The notes: a model not told the origin generated them from the letters alone. A stretch of DNA of 64,000 bases from Plastoroseomonas hellenica (GCF_018129085.1 NZ_JAAGBB010000007.1:122005-186004), one strand, 5' to 3'; positions 17,070 to 26,313 are shown, numbered from the stretch's first letter. Numbers and translations: made by a program.

Positions 17070-17825
17070 CTATCGCGCGCCCGATCGGGACGCGGCGGGG
17101 GCATGGCCCAGATGCCGGCGGAACAGCCGCGCCAGATGCGATGGCGAAGCGAGGCCGACCGCATGGGCGGCCGCCAGCACGCCTTGCCCCGCGGCGATGC
17201 GCCGCGCCGCCTCGCGGGCGCGGAGCTCTCCGAGATGATCGGCGATGCTGGCACCGATGTGCCGGCGAAAAAGCCGGGTGAGCTGCCGGCGGGAGATCCC
17301 GAAACGGGCCGCCAGGTCGTCCAGCGCCTGCGCCTCGTGCAGCCGGGCCCGGAGATGGTCCGCGACCGCCTGCGCCAGCGCGGCGCCGTGCTGCGCCGGC
17401 ACCGGCGCGGGGGCGTTGCCGCAGGCTTCCTCCAGCAGCAGGCGCTCGGCGAGCCCCGCCCGCGCCGAGCCTTCCGGCACCGCGTCGCGATAGGCCAGCA
17501 GCGGGAGCATGCGGGGCGGCAGTGCGCCGAGACGCCAGCCGCGCGGTGGCAGCCAGGCCGCGAGGCGGGCCGGGCGCGCATAGAGCACGATGTGCCGATG
17601 CGCGGCATCCGCCGCACGGGTGCGATGGCCGACACCCGGCGCGACCAGCAGGGCTTCGCCGGGGCGGATCACGGAAGGCCGCCGCACCCCCTCCAGCGCG
17701 CAGAGCATGCGCCCCTGCCGGGGCAGGAGCAGCATGGCGCAGTCATGCGCATGCCAATCGGTGGCGTAGTCGCCGCCCGTCACGGAAGCGGCGGCCCAGT
17801 CGTCCTGCTGCAGGGCGAAGACCAT
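17070..17825 (-). CDS. AraC-family transcriptional regulator
   Basis: 251 residues: an N-terminal cupin sensor domain (HAHDCAMLLLPRQG, then GEALLVAPGVGHRT) and two C-terminal HTH motifs, the first near ARFGISRRQLTRLFRRHIG and the second near AVGLASPSHLARLFRRHLG. It stands upstream of the PhzF-like gene in the same direction and may control it, or its own gene and the GNAT gene upstream (inference). Confidence 0.9.
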   Translation of the reverse strand: MVFALQQDDWAAASVTGGDYATDWHAHDCAMLLLPRQGRMLCALEGVRRPSVIRPGEALLVAPGVGHRTRAADAAHRHIVLYARPARLAAWLPPRGWRLGALPPRMLPLLAYRDAVPEGSARAGLAERLLLEEACGNAPAPVPAQHGAALAQAVADHLRARLHEAQALDDLAARFGISRRQLTRLFRRHIGASIADHLGELRAREAARRIAAGQGVLAAAHAVGLASPSHLARLFRRHLGHAPAASRSGAR

Positions 17826-17846
17826 GGCCGATTCCCCAACAGGTTC

Positions 17847-18272
17847 TCAGATCGAGCGCTTGTACCAGAAGGCATTGGCCAGCGGCGCCATGCCCATGCG
17901 GTGATAGAAGCCGACGGCATCCGGCATCGAGGCCAGGACCAGGCTGACCTTCGGCCCGAGCTGGCGGCGCGCCTCCTCCAGCAGCCCCTTGCCGATACCG
18001 AGCCCCTGCACCGAGGCGGAGACCGCCAGTTCCGAGAGGTAGCAGCACCAGGCGAAATCGGTGACGGCGCGAGCCACGCCGACCAGCGGCGTGCCGGGCT
18101 GGTCGAGCCGCGCCGTCAGCACCAGGTCGGCGGCCGCGAGCATGGCCTGCAGCCGGGGCTCGTCATCGACCGGGCGGGTCGCACCGAGGCCGGATTCCTC
18201 CAGCACGCGCCGGAACTCGGCGACGTCCAGCGCCGATTCCCGGGCATAGAGGATGCGGGGCGGCTCGCTCAT
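17847..18272 (-). CDS. GNAT-family N-acetyltransferase
   Basis: 141 residues, one acetyltransferase domain. The acetyl-CoA loop is visible as VQGLGIGKGLLEEARRQLG (Q/RxxGxG/A), preceded by the beta4 strand ELAVSASV. The C terminus has VGFYHRMGMAPL, the usual beta6/7 motif. Substrate unknown. It lies 21 bp upstream of the AraC gene in the same direction. Confidence 0.85.
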   Translation of the reverse strand: MSEPPRILYARESALDVAEFRRVLEESGLGATRPVDDEPRLQAMLAAADLVLTARLDQPGTPLVGVARAVTDFAWCCYLSELAVSASVQGLGIGKGLLEEARRQLGPKVSLVLASMPDAVGFYHRMGMAPLANAFWYKRSI

Positions 18273-18360
18273 GACCGAAGACTGCCCGACCCACGGCGCG
18301 ACGCCGAAGCAGTTTCTGGGCCGGGGATGCCGGTGACGCGTCTTTGACGGCTGCCGAGGC

Positions 18361-19134
18361 TCATGACGTCAAGCGGGAGAAATCCGGCGGCCGGCGCTCT
18401 GCAAAGGCCTGGAAGGCCTCGCGAGCCTCGGCGCTCTGCAGGCGTTCGCCGAAGATCTGCCGTTCGCCGCCCATCCGCGCCAGAATGCCCGCGACATCGC
18501 GCATCAGCCGTTTGGTCGCGAGCACCGCTCCCAGCGGCCGTTCCGCCAGCGCCTTCGCCGCGGCACGCGCGGCGGGCAGCACCTCCGCCGCCGGCAGGGC
18601 CTTGTTGGCGAGGCCGAGCGTGAAGGCCTCGGCGCCGGAAAGGCTTTCGCCGAGCGCGAACATGGCGAAGGCACGCGCATGGCCGATGCGGAGCGGCAGC
18701 AGCAGGCTCGACGCCGCTTCCGGGACGAGGGCCAGGTTGACGAAGGGGGTCGAGAGCTTCGCCGTCTCGGCCACATAGACCAGGTCGCAATGCAGCAGCA
18801 TCGTCATGCCGACGCCGACGGCGAAGCCCGGCACCGCGGCGACGATCGGCTTCTCCGCGCGGCCCAGCGCCTCGATGAAGCGGAAGGCCTCCGGCTCGCG
18901 CCGCTCGCCGCCGGCGGCGGCGGCGGCGAAATCGGCGATGTCGTTGCCGGCCGTGAAGGCATCGCCTTCCGACCCGAACAGGACGACCCGGATGCTGCCG
19001 TCGGTCTGCGCCGCCTCCAGCGCCTCGCGCGCGGCGCGGTACATGGCGTTGGACAACGCGTTCTTCTTTTCCGGGCGCGCGAAGAGGATCTCCAGCACCG
19101 GCCCGTCCCGCCTGACCTCGATATGCTCGCTCAT
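18361..19134 (-). CDS. enoyl-CoA hydratase/isomerase family protein
   Basis: Crotonase-fold enzyme, 257 residues, with ribosome site GGGAGG. The oxyanion-hole motifs are NDIADFAAAA in the first half and VPGFAVGVGMTMLLHCDLVY, and the conserved Glu lies in ALVPEAASS. This pattern fits enoyl-CoA hydratase or a 2,3-trans isomerase in fatty-acid or aromatic beta-oxidation. It appears to be a single gene, with about 90 bp to its neighbour. Confidence 0.88.
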   Translation of the reverse strand: MSEHIEVRRDGPVLEILFARPEKKNALSNAMYRAAREALEAAQTDGSIRVVLFGSEGDAFTAGNDIADFAAAAAGGERREPEAFRFIEALGRAEKPIVAAVPGFAVGVGMTMLLHCDLVYVAETAKLSTPFVNLALVPEAASSLLLPLRIGHARAFAMFALGESLSGAEAFTLGLANKALPAAEVLPAARAAAKALAERPLGAVLATKRLMRDVAGILARMGGERQIFGERLQSAEAREAFQAFAERRPPDFSRLTS

Positions 19135-19211
19135 TCCCTGGCCTCCCTGGCTTGCTTCGACATACGCCTTTTTGTCGCCGGCCGCGCCCGCACGGCCTGT
19201 GGTCTACGGAT

Positions 19212-19940
19212 TCACAGCGGCAGCGCCGCGCCGTCGCGCAGCACCGCCTCCGCTTCCGGGGTGAAGCCGTCCTCCGCATGCAGCACGAAGGGCGGCAGCA
19301 CCCGGGCCGGGCCGCGGCCCTCGCGGCGGCCCTGCAACAGCACGCGCTTGGCGGGCTGGCCGGCGCGGGGCGCGAGCGGCAGCAGGACGAGAGAACCGAA
19401 ACCCGCTTTGCGCAGTGCGGCGACGCCGGCATCGAAGCGGGCGGCCGGCAGAATCAGGGTCGCGCTGCCGCCCGCGGCGACGGCGGCGGCCAGAAAGCGC
19501 GCCCAGGCATCGAGCCCGGCGCCGCGCTCATGCGTGGCCGCGGCGCGCAGCGCCTCCGGCGGCGCGGTGCCGCCCGGCCAATAGGGCGGATTGGCGAAGC
19601 CGTGGCGCAGGGGGCCAAGGGTGCGGGCGAGGGCCGCATCCGCGACATCGCCGATCGCGACGCGCGCCGGCACGCCGTTGATCTCGGCATTCCCCGCGGC
19701 AAGCGCCGCCATGGCAGGCTCGCGTTCCACCGCCGCGACGCGGATGCCGGGAACACGCGCGGCGAGGCAGAGGAAGGCAGCGCCGCTGCCGCAGCCGGCC
19801 TCGATCACCGCTTCCCCACCGCGCGCCGGGACCGCGGCCGCGAGCAGCACGGCGTCGAGCCCCGCCCGCAGGCCGCGGGCGCGGGGCTGGATCAGGCGCA
19901 CGCGGCCGCCGAGCAGCCCATCCTCGGTGGTGTCGTTCAT
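19212..19940 (-). CDS. tRNA1(Val) (adenine-N6) methyltransferase-like protein
   Basis: SAM-dependent class I methyltransferase, 242 residues. Motif I is EAGCGSG (47-53), and the N6-adenine methylation motif NPPY is at 117-120. N-terminal GGRVRLIQPRARGLRAGLDA matches the TrmN6/YfiC group. It overlaps the DUF2007 gene by 4 bp, an arrangement I have seen described as common in alphaproteobacteria. An upstream extension to 20807 runs antisense through the polyprenyl synthase and is rejected. Confidence 0.86.
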   Translation of the reverse strand: MNDTTEDGLLGGRVRLIQPRARGLRAGLDAVLLAAAVPARGGEAVIEAGCGSGAAFLCLAARVPGIRVAAVEREPAMAALAAGNAEINGVPARVAIGDVADAALARTLGPLRHGFANPPYWPGGTAPPEALRAAATHERGAGLDAWARFLAAAVAAGGSATLILPAARFDAGVAALRKAGFGSLVLLPLAPRAGQPAKRVLLQGRREGRGPARVLPPFVLHAEDGFTPEAEAVLRDGAALPL

Positions 19941-20164
19941 GCGGCTCCGTCGGCCCCGCCATCCTCGCCGGCCTCGCGCAGCACGGCGAGCGCGCGGTCG
20001 GCGTCTTGCTCCGCAACCGCGAGGCGGCGGGGAAAGGCGCCGATGCCGCCTTCCACCGCGCTGATGTGCTGGTCGAGCACCACTGTCCCGATCCCCGCAT
20101 CGGCGAGCAGCGCGGCAAGGAAGCCGAGCCGCACCGGATCCGTCGTCCTGGCCACCACACGCAT
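19937..20164 (-). CDS. DUF2007-type putative signal-transducing protein
   Basis: 75 residues from the chosen ATG. The sequence VARTTDPVRLGFLAALLADAGI, then VVLDQHIS and RLAVAEQDADRALAVL, fits the small DUF2007 fold (a PII-like alpha/beta unit). Function is not established. It overlaps the methyltransferase gene by 4 bp and is divergent from the polyprenyl synthase, with 92 bp between the starts. Confidence 0.8.
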   Translation of the reverse strand: MRVVARTTDPVRLGFLAALLADAGIGTVVLDQHISAVEGGIGAFPRRLAVAEQDADRALAVLREAGEDGGADGAA

Positions 20165-20256
20165 CTCGTTTCGCCTTGTTTTCCCAGCATTTCCCGCGCC
20201 TTGCCGCTGCGGGACCCCATCGGTATGGTGCCGCCAGCAAACCGGGGTCAAGCTGT

Positions 20257-21273
20257 GTGAACGCGTCCGCCATTCGCCCGAAAGACACCACCGGCGAGGG
20301 CGCGCTGGAGGCGCTGACCGCGCTGGTGGATGCCGATATCGCGGCCTGCAACCGCCTGATCGTGGAGCGGATGCAGAGCCCGGTGGCGCTGATACCGCAA
20401 CTCGCCGCGCATATCGTCGCGGCGGGCGGCAAGCGGCTGCGGCCGCTGCTGACCCTCGCCGCCGCCCGACTCTGCGGGCATGAGGGCACGCGCCATATCC
20501 GGCTCGCCGCCTGCGTGGAGTTCATCCACACCGCGACCCTGCTGCATGACGACGTGGTGGACGAAAGCGCGCTGCGCCGCGGCCAGGCCTCCGCCAACGC
20601 GCTGTTCGGCAACAAGCCTTCGGTGCTGGTGGGCGATTTCCTGTTCGCGCGCGCCTTCCAGCTCATGGTGGAGGATGGGTCGCTCGACGTGCTGGCGATC
20701 CTTTCCGCGGCCTCCGCCACCATCGCGGAAGGGGAGGTGCTGCAACTCGTCATCCAGAACGACACCGCGTCGACCGAGGCGCAGTATCTGGAAGTGATCG
20801 AGGGCAAGACCGCGGCGCTCTTCGCCGCGGCGACCGAGGTGGGCGGCGTGGTCGCGGACCGGCCGGCGGCGGAGCGGGCGGCGCTCCGCGCCTATGGGCG
20901 GGCGCTCGGCATTGCCTTCCAGCTCATCGATGACGCGCTCGACTACAGCGCGGAGCAGGCGAAGCTCGGCAAGACCGTGGGCGACGACTTCCGGGAAGGG
21001 AAGATCACCCTGCCGGTCCTGCTCGCCTTCGCCCGCGGCACGGAGGAGGAGCGCGCCTTCTGGCACCGCACCATCGAGCAGCGTGAACAGACCGATGCCG
21101 ACTTGGAGCGTGCGACGGCGCTGATGCGCGACCGCGGCGCGCTCGCCGACACGGTCCGGCGCGCGGAGGATTACGGGGCGGAAGCGCGGGCGGCGCTCGG
21201 GCTCTTCCCGGACAGCTTGGCGCGCCAGGCGATGATCGGCATCATCGATTTCTGTATCGCCCGCGCGCGCTGA
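20257..21273 (+). CDS. ispB: polyprenyl diphosphate synthase (octaprenyl type), quinone side chain
   Basis: Trans-prenyltransferase of 338 residues from the chosen GTG. Both aspartate-rich motifs are visible: first D98-DVVD102, second D225-DALD229. GGKRLRP (58-64) binds isopentenyl diphosphate. The small residues before the first motif (HTATLLHDD) suit long-chain products for ubiquinone, C50 being typical in Acetobacteraceae (known of the group, not seen). The longer frame from 20176 would start inside the control region shared with the DUF2007 gene. Confidence 0.92.
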   Translation: MNASAIRPKDTTGEGALEALTALVDADIAACNRLIVERMQSPVALIPQLAAHIVAAGGKRLRPLLTLAAARLCGHEGTRHIRLAACVEFIHTATLLHDDVVDESALRRGQASANALFGNKPSVLVGDFLFARAFQLMVEDGSLDVLAILSAASATIAEGEVLQLVIQNDTASTEAQYLEVIEGKTAALFAAATEVGGVVADRPAAERAALRAYGRALGIAFQLIDDALDYSAEQAKLGKTVGDDFREGKITLPVLLAFARGTEEERAFWHRTIEQREQTDADLERATALMRDRGALADTVRRAEDYGAEARAALGLFPDSLARQAMIGIIDFCIARAR

Positions 21274-21292
21274 CGGCGCCGCCGTGTCGGCC

Positions 21293-21395
21293 TGGAGCAT
21301 GATGCGCTCGCAACTGCTCACGCATCATGTGCTCCAGCACTTTGTTTGATTGTGTGATTCAGACTTCTTGGCGATTCCGCCTCAAGTCATCACAC
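21293..21395. repeat. intergenic palindromic element between convergent genes
   Basis: Two nested structures fill the gap. The first has arms TGGAGCATGATGCG (21293-21306) and CGCATCA-TG-TGCTCCA (21321-21336), one 2-nt bulge and a 14-nt loop. The second pairs GTGTGAT (21352-21358) with ATCACAC (21389-21395). The GGAGCATGAT core resembles dispersed intergenic repeats known in alphaproteobacteria. It is well placed to end transcription from both sides. Confidence 0.6.
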
Positions 21396-21396
21396 T

Positions 21397-21879
21397 CTAC
21401 GGCGCCGTGCCGCGCCGCTCCGCGAGGACGCGCAGCACGGCGTGGACGATGCCGCGATAGCCGGTGCAGCGGCAGAGATTGCCCGACAGCTCCTCCCGCA
21501 CCCGTGCTTCATCGGCATCGGGCAGCCGCAGGATGATGTCGCGCGCTGTGATCAGCATGCCCGGCGTGCAGTAGCCGCACTGCAGCGCGTGCTCGGCGGA
21601 GAAGGCTTCGCGCAGCGCCGCCATCACCGGATCGGCGTCGAAGCCTTCGATGCTGCGCACAGCGGCGCCGTCGCAGGCGCCCGCATGGGTGATGCAGGAC
21701 CTTGCCGGGATGCCGTCCAGCTCCACGGTGCAGGCGCCGCAGACGCCATGCTCGCAGCCGAGATGGGTGCCGGTGAGCAGCAATGCGCCGCGCAGCAGAT
21801 CGGCCAGATGCGTACGTGGCTCGGCCACCAGCTCGGCGGCCTTGCCATTGACCGTCATGCGGATCGGCATCCGGCTCAT
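21397..21879 (-). CDS. (2Fe-2S) subunit of a molybdenum hydroxylase (xanthine dehydrogenase/CoxS family)
   Basis: Small electron-transfer subunit, 160 residues. Two [2Fe-2S] sites are visible: plant-type C42, C47, C50 and C62 (GCEHGVCGAC), and C101, C104, C136 and C138 (QCGYCTPG, NLCRCTGY). The start is fixed by the 4-bp ATGA overlap with the FAD-subunit gene. It is the last structural gene of the S-M-L set, read in the order metallohydrolase, L, M, S on the minus strand. Confidence 0.95.
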   Translation of the reverse strand: MSRMPIRMTVNGKAAELVAEPRTHLADLLRGALLLTGTHLGCEHGVCGACTVELDGIPARSCITHAGACDGAAVRSIEGFDADPVMAALREAFSAEHALQCGYCTPGMLITARDIILRLPDADEARVREELSGNLCRCTGYRGIVHAVLRVLAERRGTAP

Positions 21880-22679
21880 TCTTCCATCTCCCAGGCGGCC
21901 AGGGCGGCGCGATGCAGCGCGGTGCGCACCAGGGCGGCCCGCCAGGGATCGCGCAATGCCAAGCCCGCCACGATCCGTGCCGCCTCGGCCTCCGGCGCCG
22001 CGAGCAGCGCACCGGCGTCGGCGATCACCAGGGGGGGCATGTCGAGCGCCGCCAGCACCGCGCGCGGCGGTTCGCCCGGTACCGCCAGGACGCAGGCTGT
22101 CGCCTTGGAGAATTCGCCCGGCTTGCGGCAGAATTTCCAATGGCCCCATCGCGCCTCCGGCGGCAGCACCGGCAGCTCGATGGCGCGCAGCACCTCATCC
22201 GGCCGCAGCGCCGTCTCCATGAGGCCCAGGACGAAATCGGCCAGCGGAATCCGCCGTTCCCCGGAGGCACCGAGCGCGATCGCCGCACCATCGAAGCAGG
22301 GCAGCACCGCGACCCAGTCCGCCGCGGGATCGGCATGCGCCAGGCTGCCGCCGATCGTGCCGCGGTTGCGCACCGCGCGATAGGCGATGCGCCGCGCCAC
22401 ACCCGCCAGGATCGCGCCGAGCCGCCCGGGGATCGCGCCGTCCTCGATCTCCGCATGGCTGGTGCCGGCGCCGATCCGACAATACCCGTCCTGCACCGCG
22501 ACGCCGGCAAAGCCCGGCAGATGCCGGAGATCGATGACCGTGGCCGGCTGCGCCAGCCGCAGGTTCAGCATCGGGCCGAGCGACTGGCCGCCGGCCAGGG
22601 GCCGCGCCCCGTCCCGCAGCAGCGACAGCGCCTCGGGCCAGTCCCCGGGCCGGGCATAGCCGAAGGGCGCGGGTTTCAT
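21876..22679 (-). CDS. FAD-binding subunit of a molybdenum hydroxylase (CoxM family)
   Basis: Medium subunit, 267 residues. FAD-contact motifs are AGGQSLGP (29-36) and TIGGSLAHADPAAD (108-121). The subunit passes electrons from the iron-sulfur subunit to the final acceptor. It overlaps both neighbours by 4 bp, so all three subunits should be made in equal amounts. Confidence 0.94.
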   Translation of the reverse strand: MKPAPFGYARPGDWPEALSLLRDGARPLAGGQSLGPMLNLRLAQPATVIDLRHLPGFAGVAVQDGYCRIGAGTSHAEIEDGAIPGRLGAILAGVARRIAYRAVRNRGTIGGSLAHADPAADWVAVLPCFDGAAIALGASGERRIPLADFVLGLMETALRPDEVLRAIELPVLPPEARWGHWKFCRKPGEFSKATACVLAVPGEPPRAVLAALDMPPLVIADAGALLAAPEAEAARIVAGLALRDPWRAALVRTALHRAALAAWEMEE

Positions 22680-25027
22680 CGGCGGCGCCCCGCTTCGAGC
22701 GCCGCCAGCACCCGGGCCGGGCTCGCGGGCAGGTCGGTGAGTTCTGCGCCGAAGCGATGCAGCGCGTCGTTGATGGCGTTGACGATCGCGGCCGGCGGGC
22801 CGATCGCGCCGCTCTCGCCGATGCCCTTCTGGCCGAAGCGGGTCCAGGGGCTCGGCGTCTCCATGTGGTCGAGCCGGACATCCGGCACCTCGGTGGCGCC
22901 GGGCAGCAGGTAATCGGCGAGCGTGCCCGCCAGCGGCTGGCCGGCGGCATCGAAGGGCATCTCCTCATAGAGCGCCGTGCCGATGCCCTGGGCGAGCCCG
23001 CCCAGCACCTGGCCATCCACGATCATCGGGTTGACCAGCTTGCCGCCATCCTCGACCACCACGTAATCCTCCAGCGCCACCGCGCCGGTGTCGCGGTCGA
23101 TGCGGGCGATGACGGCGTGGCAGGCATAGGAATGGGTGCCGGTGTCCGGATCCGGGCGATAGCCGGCGGTGACCTCGAGCCCTCCGGTATCGACGTCGCG
23201 TGCCAGATGCTGCGGCCGCCGGTACCAGGTGCGTGCGATCTCTTCCAGCGCGACCGCGGCGCTGCCGTCGCGCCGCCGCACGGCGCCGCCGGCGAGCTCG
23301 ACCGCCTCGGGCCCGGCCTGCAGCAGCACGGCGCCGATCGCGAGCGCCCGCTCGCCCAGCAGGCGGCAGGCTTCGGCGACCGCGCCACCGGCCATCACCA
23401 TGGCGCGGCTGCCCCAGGTGCCAGTGGAATAGGGGGTCAGCGCGGTGTCGCCATGCACCACCCGGATGCGCGCGGTGGGCACGCCCAGCACCTCATGCGC
23501 CACCTGCGCCAGCGTGGTCTCCAGCCCCTGGCCGTGGCTGTGCACGCCGGTGCGCAGCTCCAGCCCGCCATCCGGGGTGAAGCGGGCCAGCGCCTGTTCG
23601 TAGCCGGGCACCATGGGGATGCCCCAGCCGTGATAGACCGAAGTGCCATGCGCACCCTGCTCGCAGAAGATGCCGAGACCGAAGCCGACGTATTCCCCCG
23701 CCGCCTGGCGCGCGCGCAACCGATCGAGGTCGAAGCAGGCGATGGCGCGGCGCAGTGCTTCCGGATAGTCGCCGCTGTCGAAGACCTTGCCGACGAGGTT
23801 GCGGTACGGCATGGCCTCCGGTGGCACGAGATTGGCGAGGCGGATGGCGTCCGTGCCGATGCCGAGCTGGCGCGCCAGCGCATCCAGCGTGGTCTCCATC
23901 GCATAGCAGACGCCGGTGCGGGCGACGCCGCGATAGGGCAGGATCGGCGGCTTGTTGGTGCAGGCCGAGACGGTGCGGCAGCGGAAACGCGGCAGGGTGT
24001 AGGGGCCGGGAAAGATCGAGCCGATCTGCGCCGCTTCCAGGCAGGCGCTGAAGGGGTAGGAGGAATAGGCGCCGGCATCGACCGTCGCATCAACCTCGAC
24101 GCCCAGCAGCCGGCCTTCGCGATCCGCCCAGGCGGTGACGACGTAATGGTGCTCCCGGCAATTGGCATTGGCGGTGAGCTGCTCCAGCCGATCCTCGATC
24201 CAGCGCACCGGCCGGTCGAGCCGCATCGCGAGATGGGCCGAGACTACCTCCTCCGGCAGCAGGATGCCCTTGTAGCCGAAGCCGCCGCCGACATCGGGCG
24301 CGATGACGCGCACCTGCGCTTCGTCCAGGCCGAGAATCTCCGCGAGCCCGGTCCTGATCACATGCGGCATCTGGGCGGAACTGGTGACGATGAGCTGCTC
24401 CAGCCGCGGATCCCATTCCGCCAGCACGCCGCGGCCTTCGAGCGGCGCCATGCAGTGCCGCGCGGTGCGCAGCCGGCGGGTCACCTTGGCAGCGGCAATC
24501 CCGTCGAGGTCCGAAAGATCCTCCTCGCGTCGCGTCTCGAGGAAGGCGTTGTCGGGCCAGTGCTCATGGATCAGGGCCGCATCCGGCGCGCGGGCGGCCA
24601 GCATGTCCGTCACCACCGGCAATTCCTCGTAGTCGAGGGTGCAGGCGGCGGCGAGGTCCTCAGCCTCGGCGCGGGTCGGCGCGACGCAGGCGGCGATCGC
24701 CTCGCCGACATGCCGCAGCTTGCCACGCGCCAGCACCGGCTGCTCCGAGACGCGGAAGCCCGCCAGGTTGGAGGCGGCGCGGATGGCGCCCACCCCCAGC
24801 AGGTCGCCTGCGGTGAAGACGCGATCCTCGGCGCCCTCTGGCTTCGTCACTCCGAGCAGGCGGGCATGCGCGACGGGGCTGCGCAGGAAGGCGACCTCCA
24901 GCATGCCGGCTTGCGTGATGTCGCCGACATAGCGCCCACGGCCGCGCAGGAAGCGCGCATCCTCCTTGCGGCGCAGGCTGGCGCCGACCCCCTGCGGCGG
25001 CGCGTCGGCCGCTCCCACCGCCGTCAC
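22676..25027 (-). CDS. molybdopterin-binding large subunit of a molybdenum hydroxylase (xanthine dehydrogenase family)
   Basis: Catalytic subunit, 783 residues. Markers are GGGFGYK (247-253), PYRGVAR (364-370) at the active-site loop, and the base Glu738 in GIGESGA near the C terminus. The Cys-containing loop AYxCSFR of true CO dehydrogenase is absent. A change from the common AYRGAGR loop to PYRGVAR suggests a hydroxylase for an N-heterocycle or aldehyde not close to xanthine. Upstream it overlaps the metallohydrolase gene by 4 bp. Substrate not readable; ring hydroxylation followed by hydrolysis is a reasonable pathway (inference). Confidence 0.93.
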   Translation of the reverse strand: MTAVGAADAPPQGVGASLRRKEDARFLRGRGRYVGDITQAGMLEVAFLRSPVAHARLLGVTKPEGAEDRVFTAGDLLGVGAIRAASNLAGFRVSEQPVLARGKLRHVGEAIAACVAPTRAEAEDLAAACTLDYEELPVVTDMLAARAPDAALIHEHWPDNAFLETRREEDLSDLDGIAAAKVTRRLRTARHCMAPLEGRGVLAEWDPRLEQLIVTSSAQMPHVIRTGLAEILGLDEAQVRVIAPDVGGGFGYKGILLPEEVVSAHLAMRLDRPVRWIEDRLEQLTANANCREHHYVVTAWADREGRLLGVEVDATVDAGAYSSYPFSACLEAAQIGSIFPGPYTLPRFRCRTVSACTNKPPILPYRGVARTGVCYAMETTLDALARQLGIGTDAIRLANLVPPEAMPYRNLVGKVFDSGDYPEALRRAIACFDLDRLRARQAAGEYVGFGLGIFCEQGAHGTSVYHGWGIPMVPGYEQALARFTPDGGLELRTGVHSHGQGLETTLAQVAHEVLGVPTARIRVVHGDTALTPYSTGTWGSRAMVMAGGAVAEACRLLGERALAIGAVLLQAGPEAVELAGGAVRRRDGSAAVALEEIARTWYRRPQHLARDVDTGGLEVTAGYRPDPDTGTHSYACHAVIARIDRDTGAVALEDYVVVEDGGKLVNPMIVDGQVLGGLAQGIGTALYEEMPFDAAGQPLAGTLADYLLPGATEVPDVRLDHMETPSPWTRFGQKGIGESGAIGPPAAIVNAINDALHRFGAELTDLPASPARVLAALEAGRRR

Positions 25028-26313
25028 GCGGCCCCGGCGAGCACAGGGCGCGGCAGCACCACCGAATCGGCATCGTAGCGGCGGCCCGCACGCAGGCAGA
25101 ACAGCGGCCGCAGCAGACGCTCCGCCACCACCTGCGTGCCTTCATTGTCCTGCAGCAGGAAGCGGCCGCGCTCATCGGAGAGGATGGAGATGTCGGCTTC
25201 CGTCCCGGGGCGCAGCGTGCCGATCTCGCCCGGCATCCGCAGCATCTCCGCGCAGTTGCTGGTGACCATGCGCACCACCTGCTCCAACCCGAGACCGAGT
25301 GCGAGCATGCTGGTCATGGCGGAGGCGAGGGAGAAATTCTGCTTGCCGGCGAAGAGGTGCATCTCCTCCTTGTCCGGGTGCTCCTCCGGCGTGCCGCGCG
25401 GCTTCGGGATGGTGGTGTTGTAGCCGTGCATGTCGGCGCCCAGCGTCTCCGGCACCACGCCGGCTTCCAGCACCAGCCGCGCCATCCGGAAGGAGAAATG
25501 CGAGCCGTGGCCGACATCCACCTTGAGGCCGCGCGCCAGGGCTTCGCGCACCACCGGATGCAGCTTTCCCGTGCGGTCGACGAAACCGCCGGGGTGCCGG
25601 GTGAAGGGATGCGCCAGGATGTCGCCCGGGCGCATGATCTCGATCATCTCCGGCAGGATCGCATCGGGGTCGTAAGAGGCCACCTGCTCCGGCAGCGGCC
25701 AGAGCTGGCCGAAATGGATGTAGAGCGGTCGGTCGAGCTCGCGCGCGATCATCGCGGCGCGGCGCATCGCCTCATTGCCCCAGCGGGTGAAGCCGCCGAT
25801 CTCGGCATGACCCTTGATGCCGCGCACCAGATCGGCGTTCTCGCGGCCGCAGCGGACCGTGTCCTCCACGGCGATGCAGTCGGGGCGGTAGAGCTCGGGA
25901 TAGTAATGCCCCTCCAGGCCGCCGACCATGTAGGCGGAGAGGAAGGCGAGGACGCGGCTCGCGGCCGGCTTCACGGCGTATTCGCGGAAGCCCGGGAAGG
26001 TCAGCACCGAGGGGCCGCCCTGGTCCACCAGGGTGGTGACGCCCGAATGCACGCCGACCATGTCGGCATCCAGCCCGAAGCGGCCGGTGACATAGCGGTA
26101 GACATGCGCGTGGGTGTCGATCATGCCCGGCAGCACCAGGCGGCCGGAGGCATCCACCACCTCCCGCGCCGGTCCGGGGAGCGCGGCGCCGACCGCGGCG
26201 ATGCGGCCTTCCCGCACCGCCACATCGGCGATGCCGTCGATCCCCTGCGATGGATCGATGACCCGCCCGCCGCGCAGCACGATGTCATAGGGTCCCGCCT
26301 CAGTGAAATCCAT
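25024..26313 (-). CDS. amidohydrolase/deacetylase family metallohydrolase
   Basis: TIM-barrel hydrolase of 429 residues from an ATG with ribosome site AGGAGG. The metal pair is IDTHAHVYR (H68, H70), with later His residues in IHFGQLWPLP, ILAHPFTRHPGG and VDVGHGSHFSF, and a closing TEADISILSDERG typical of dihydroorotase/deacetylase-like enzymes. It is the first gene of the hydroxylase operon, coupled by a 4-bp overlap. Likely it opens or deacylates the product or substrate of the molybdenum hydroxylase. Confidence 0.86.
   Translation of the reverse strand: MDFTEAGPYDIVLRGGRVIDPSQGIDGIADVAVREGRIAAVGAALPGPAREVVDASGRLVLPGMIDTHAHVYRYVTGRFGLDADMVGVHSGVTTLVDQGGPSVLTFPGFREYAVKPAASRVLAFLSAYMVGGLEGHYYPELYRPDCIAVEDTVRCGRENADLVRGIKGHAEIGGFTRWGNEAMRRAAMIARELDRPLYIHFGQLWPLPEQVASYDPDAILPEMIEIMRPGDILAHPFTRHPGGFVDRTGKLHPVVREALARGLKVDVGHGSHFSFRMARLVLEAGVVPETLGADMHGYNTTIPKPRGTPEEHPDKEEMHLFAGKQNFSLASAMTSMLALGLGLEQVVRMVTSNCAEMLRMPGEIGTLRPGTEADISILSDERGRFLLQDNEGTQVVAERLLRPLFCLRAGRRYDADSVVLPRPVLAGAA

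Noticed and set aside
22676..25027. Carbon monoxide dehydrogenase
   Set aside because: The Cys-containing AYxCSFR loop needed for CO oxidation is absent.
22757..25078. 773-codon plus-strand open frame opposite the hydroxylase large subunit
   Set aside because: Shadow of the large subunit gene; no recognisable motif.
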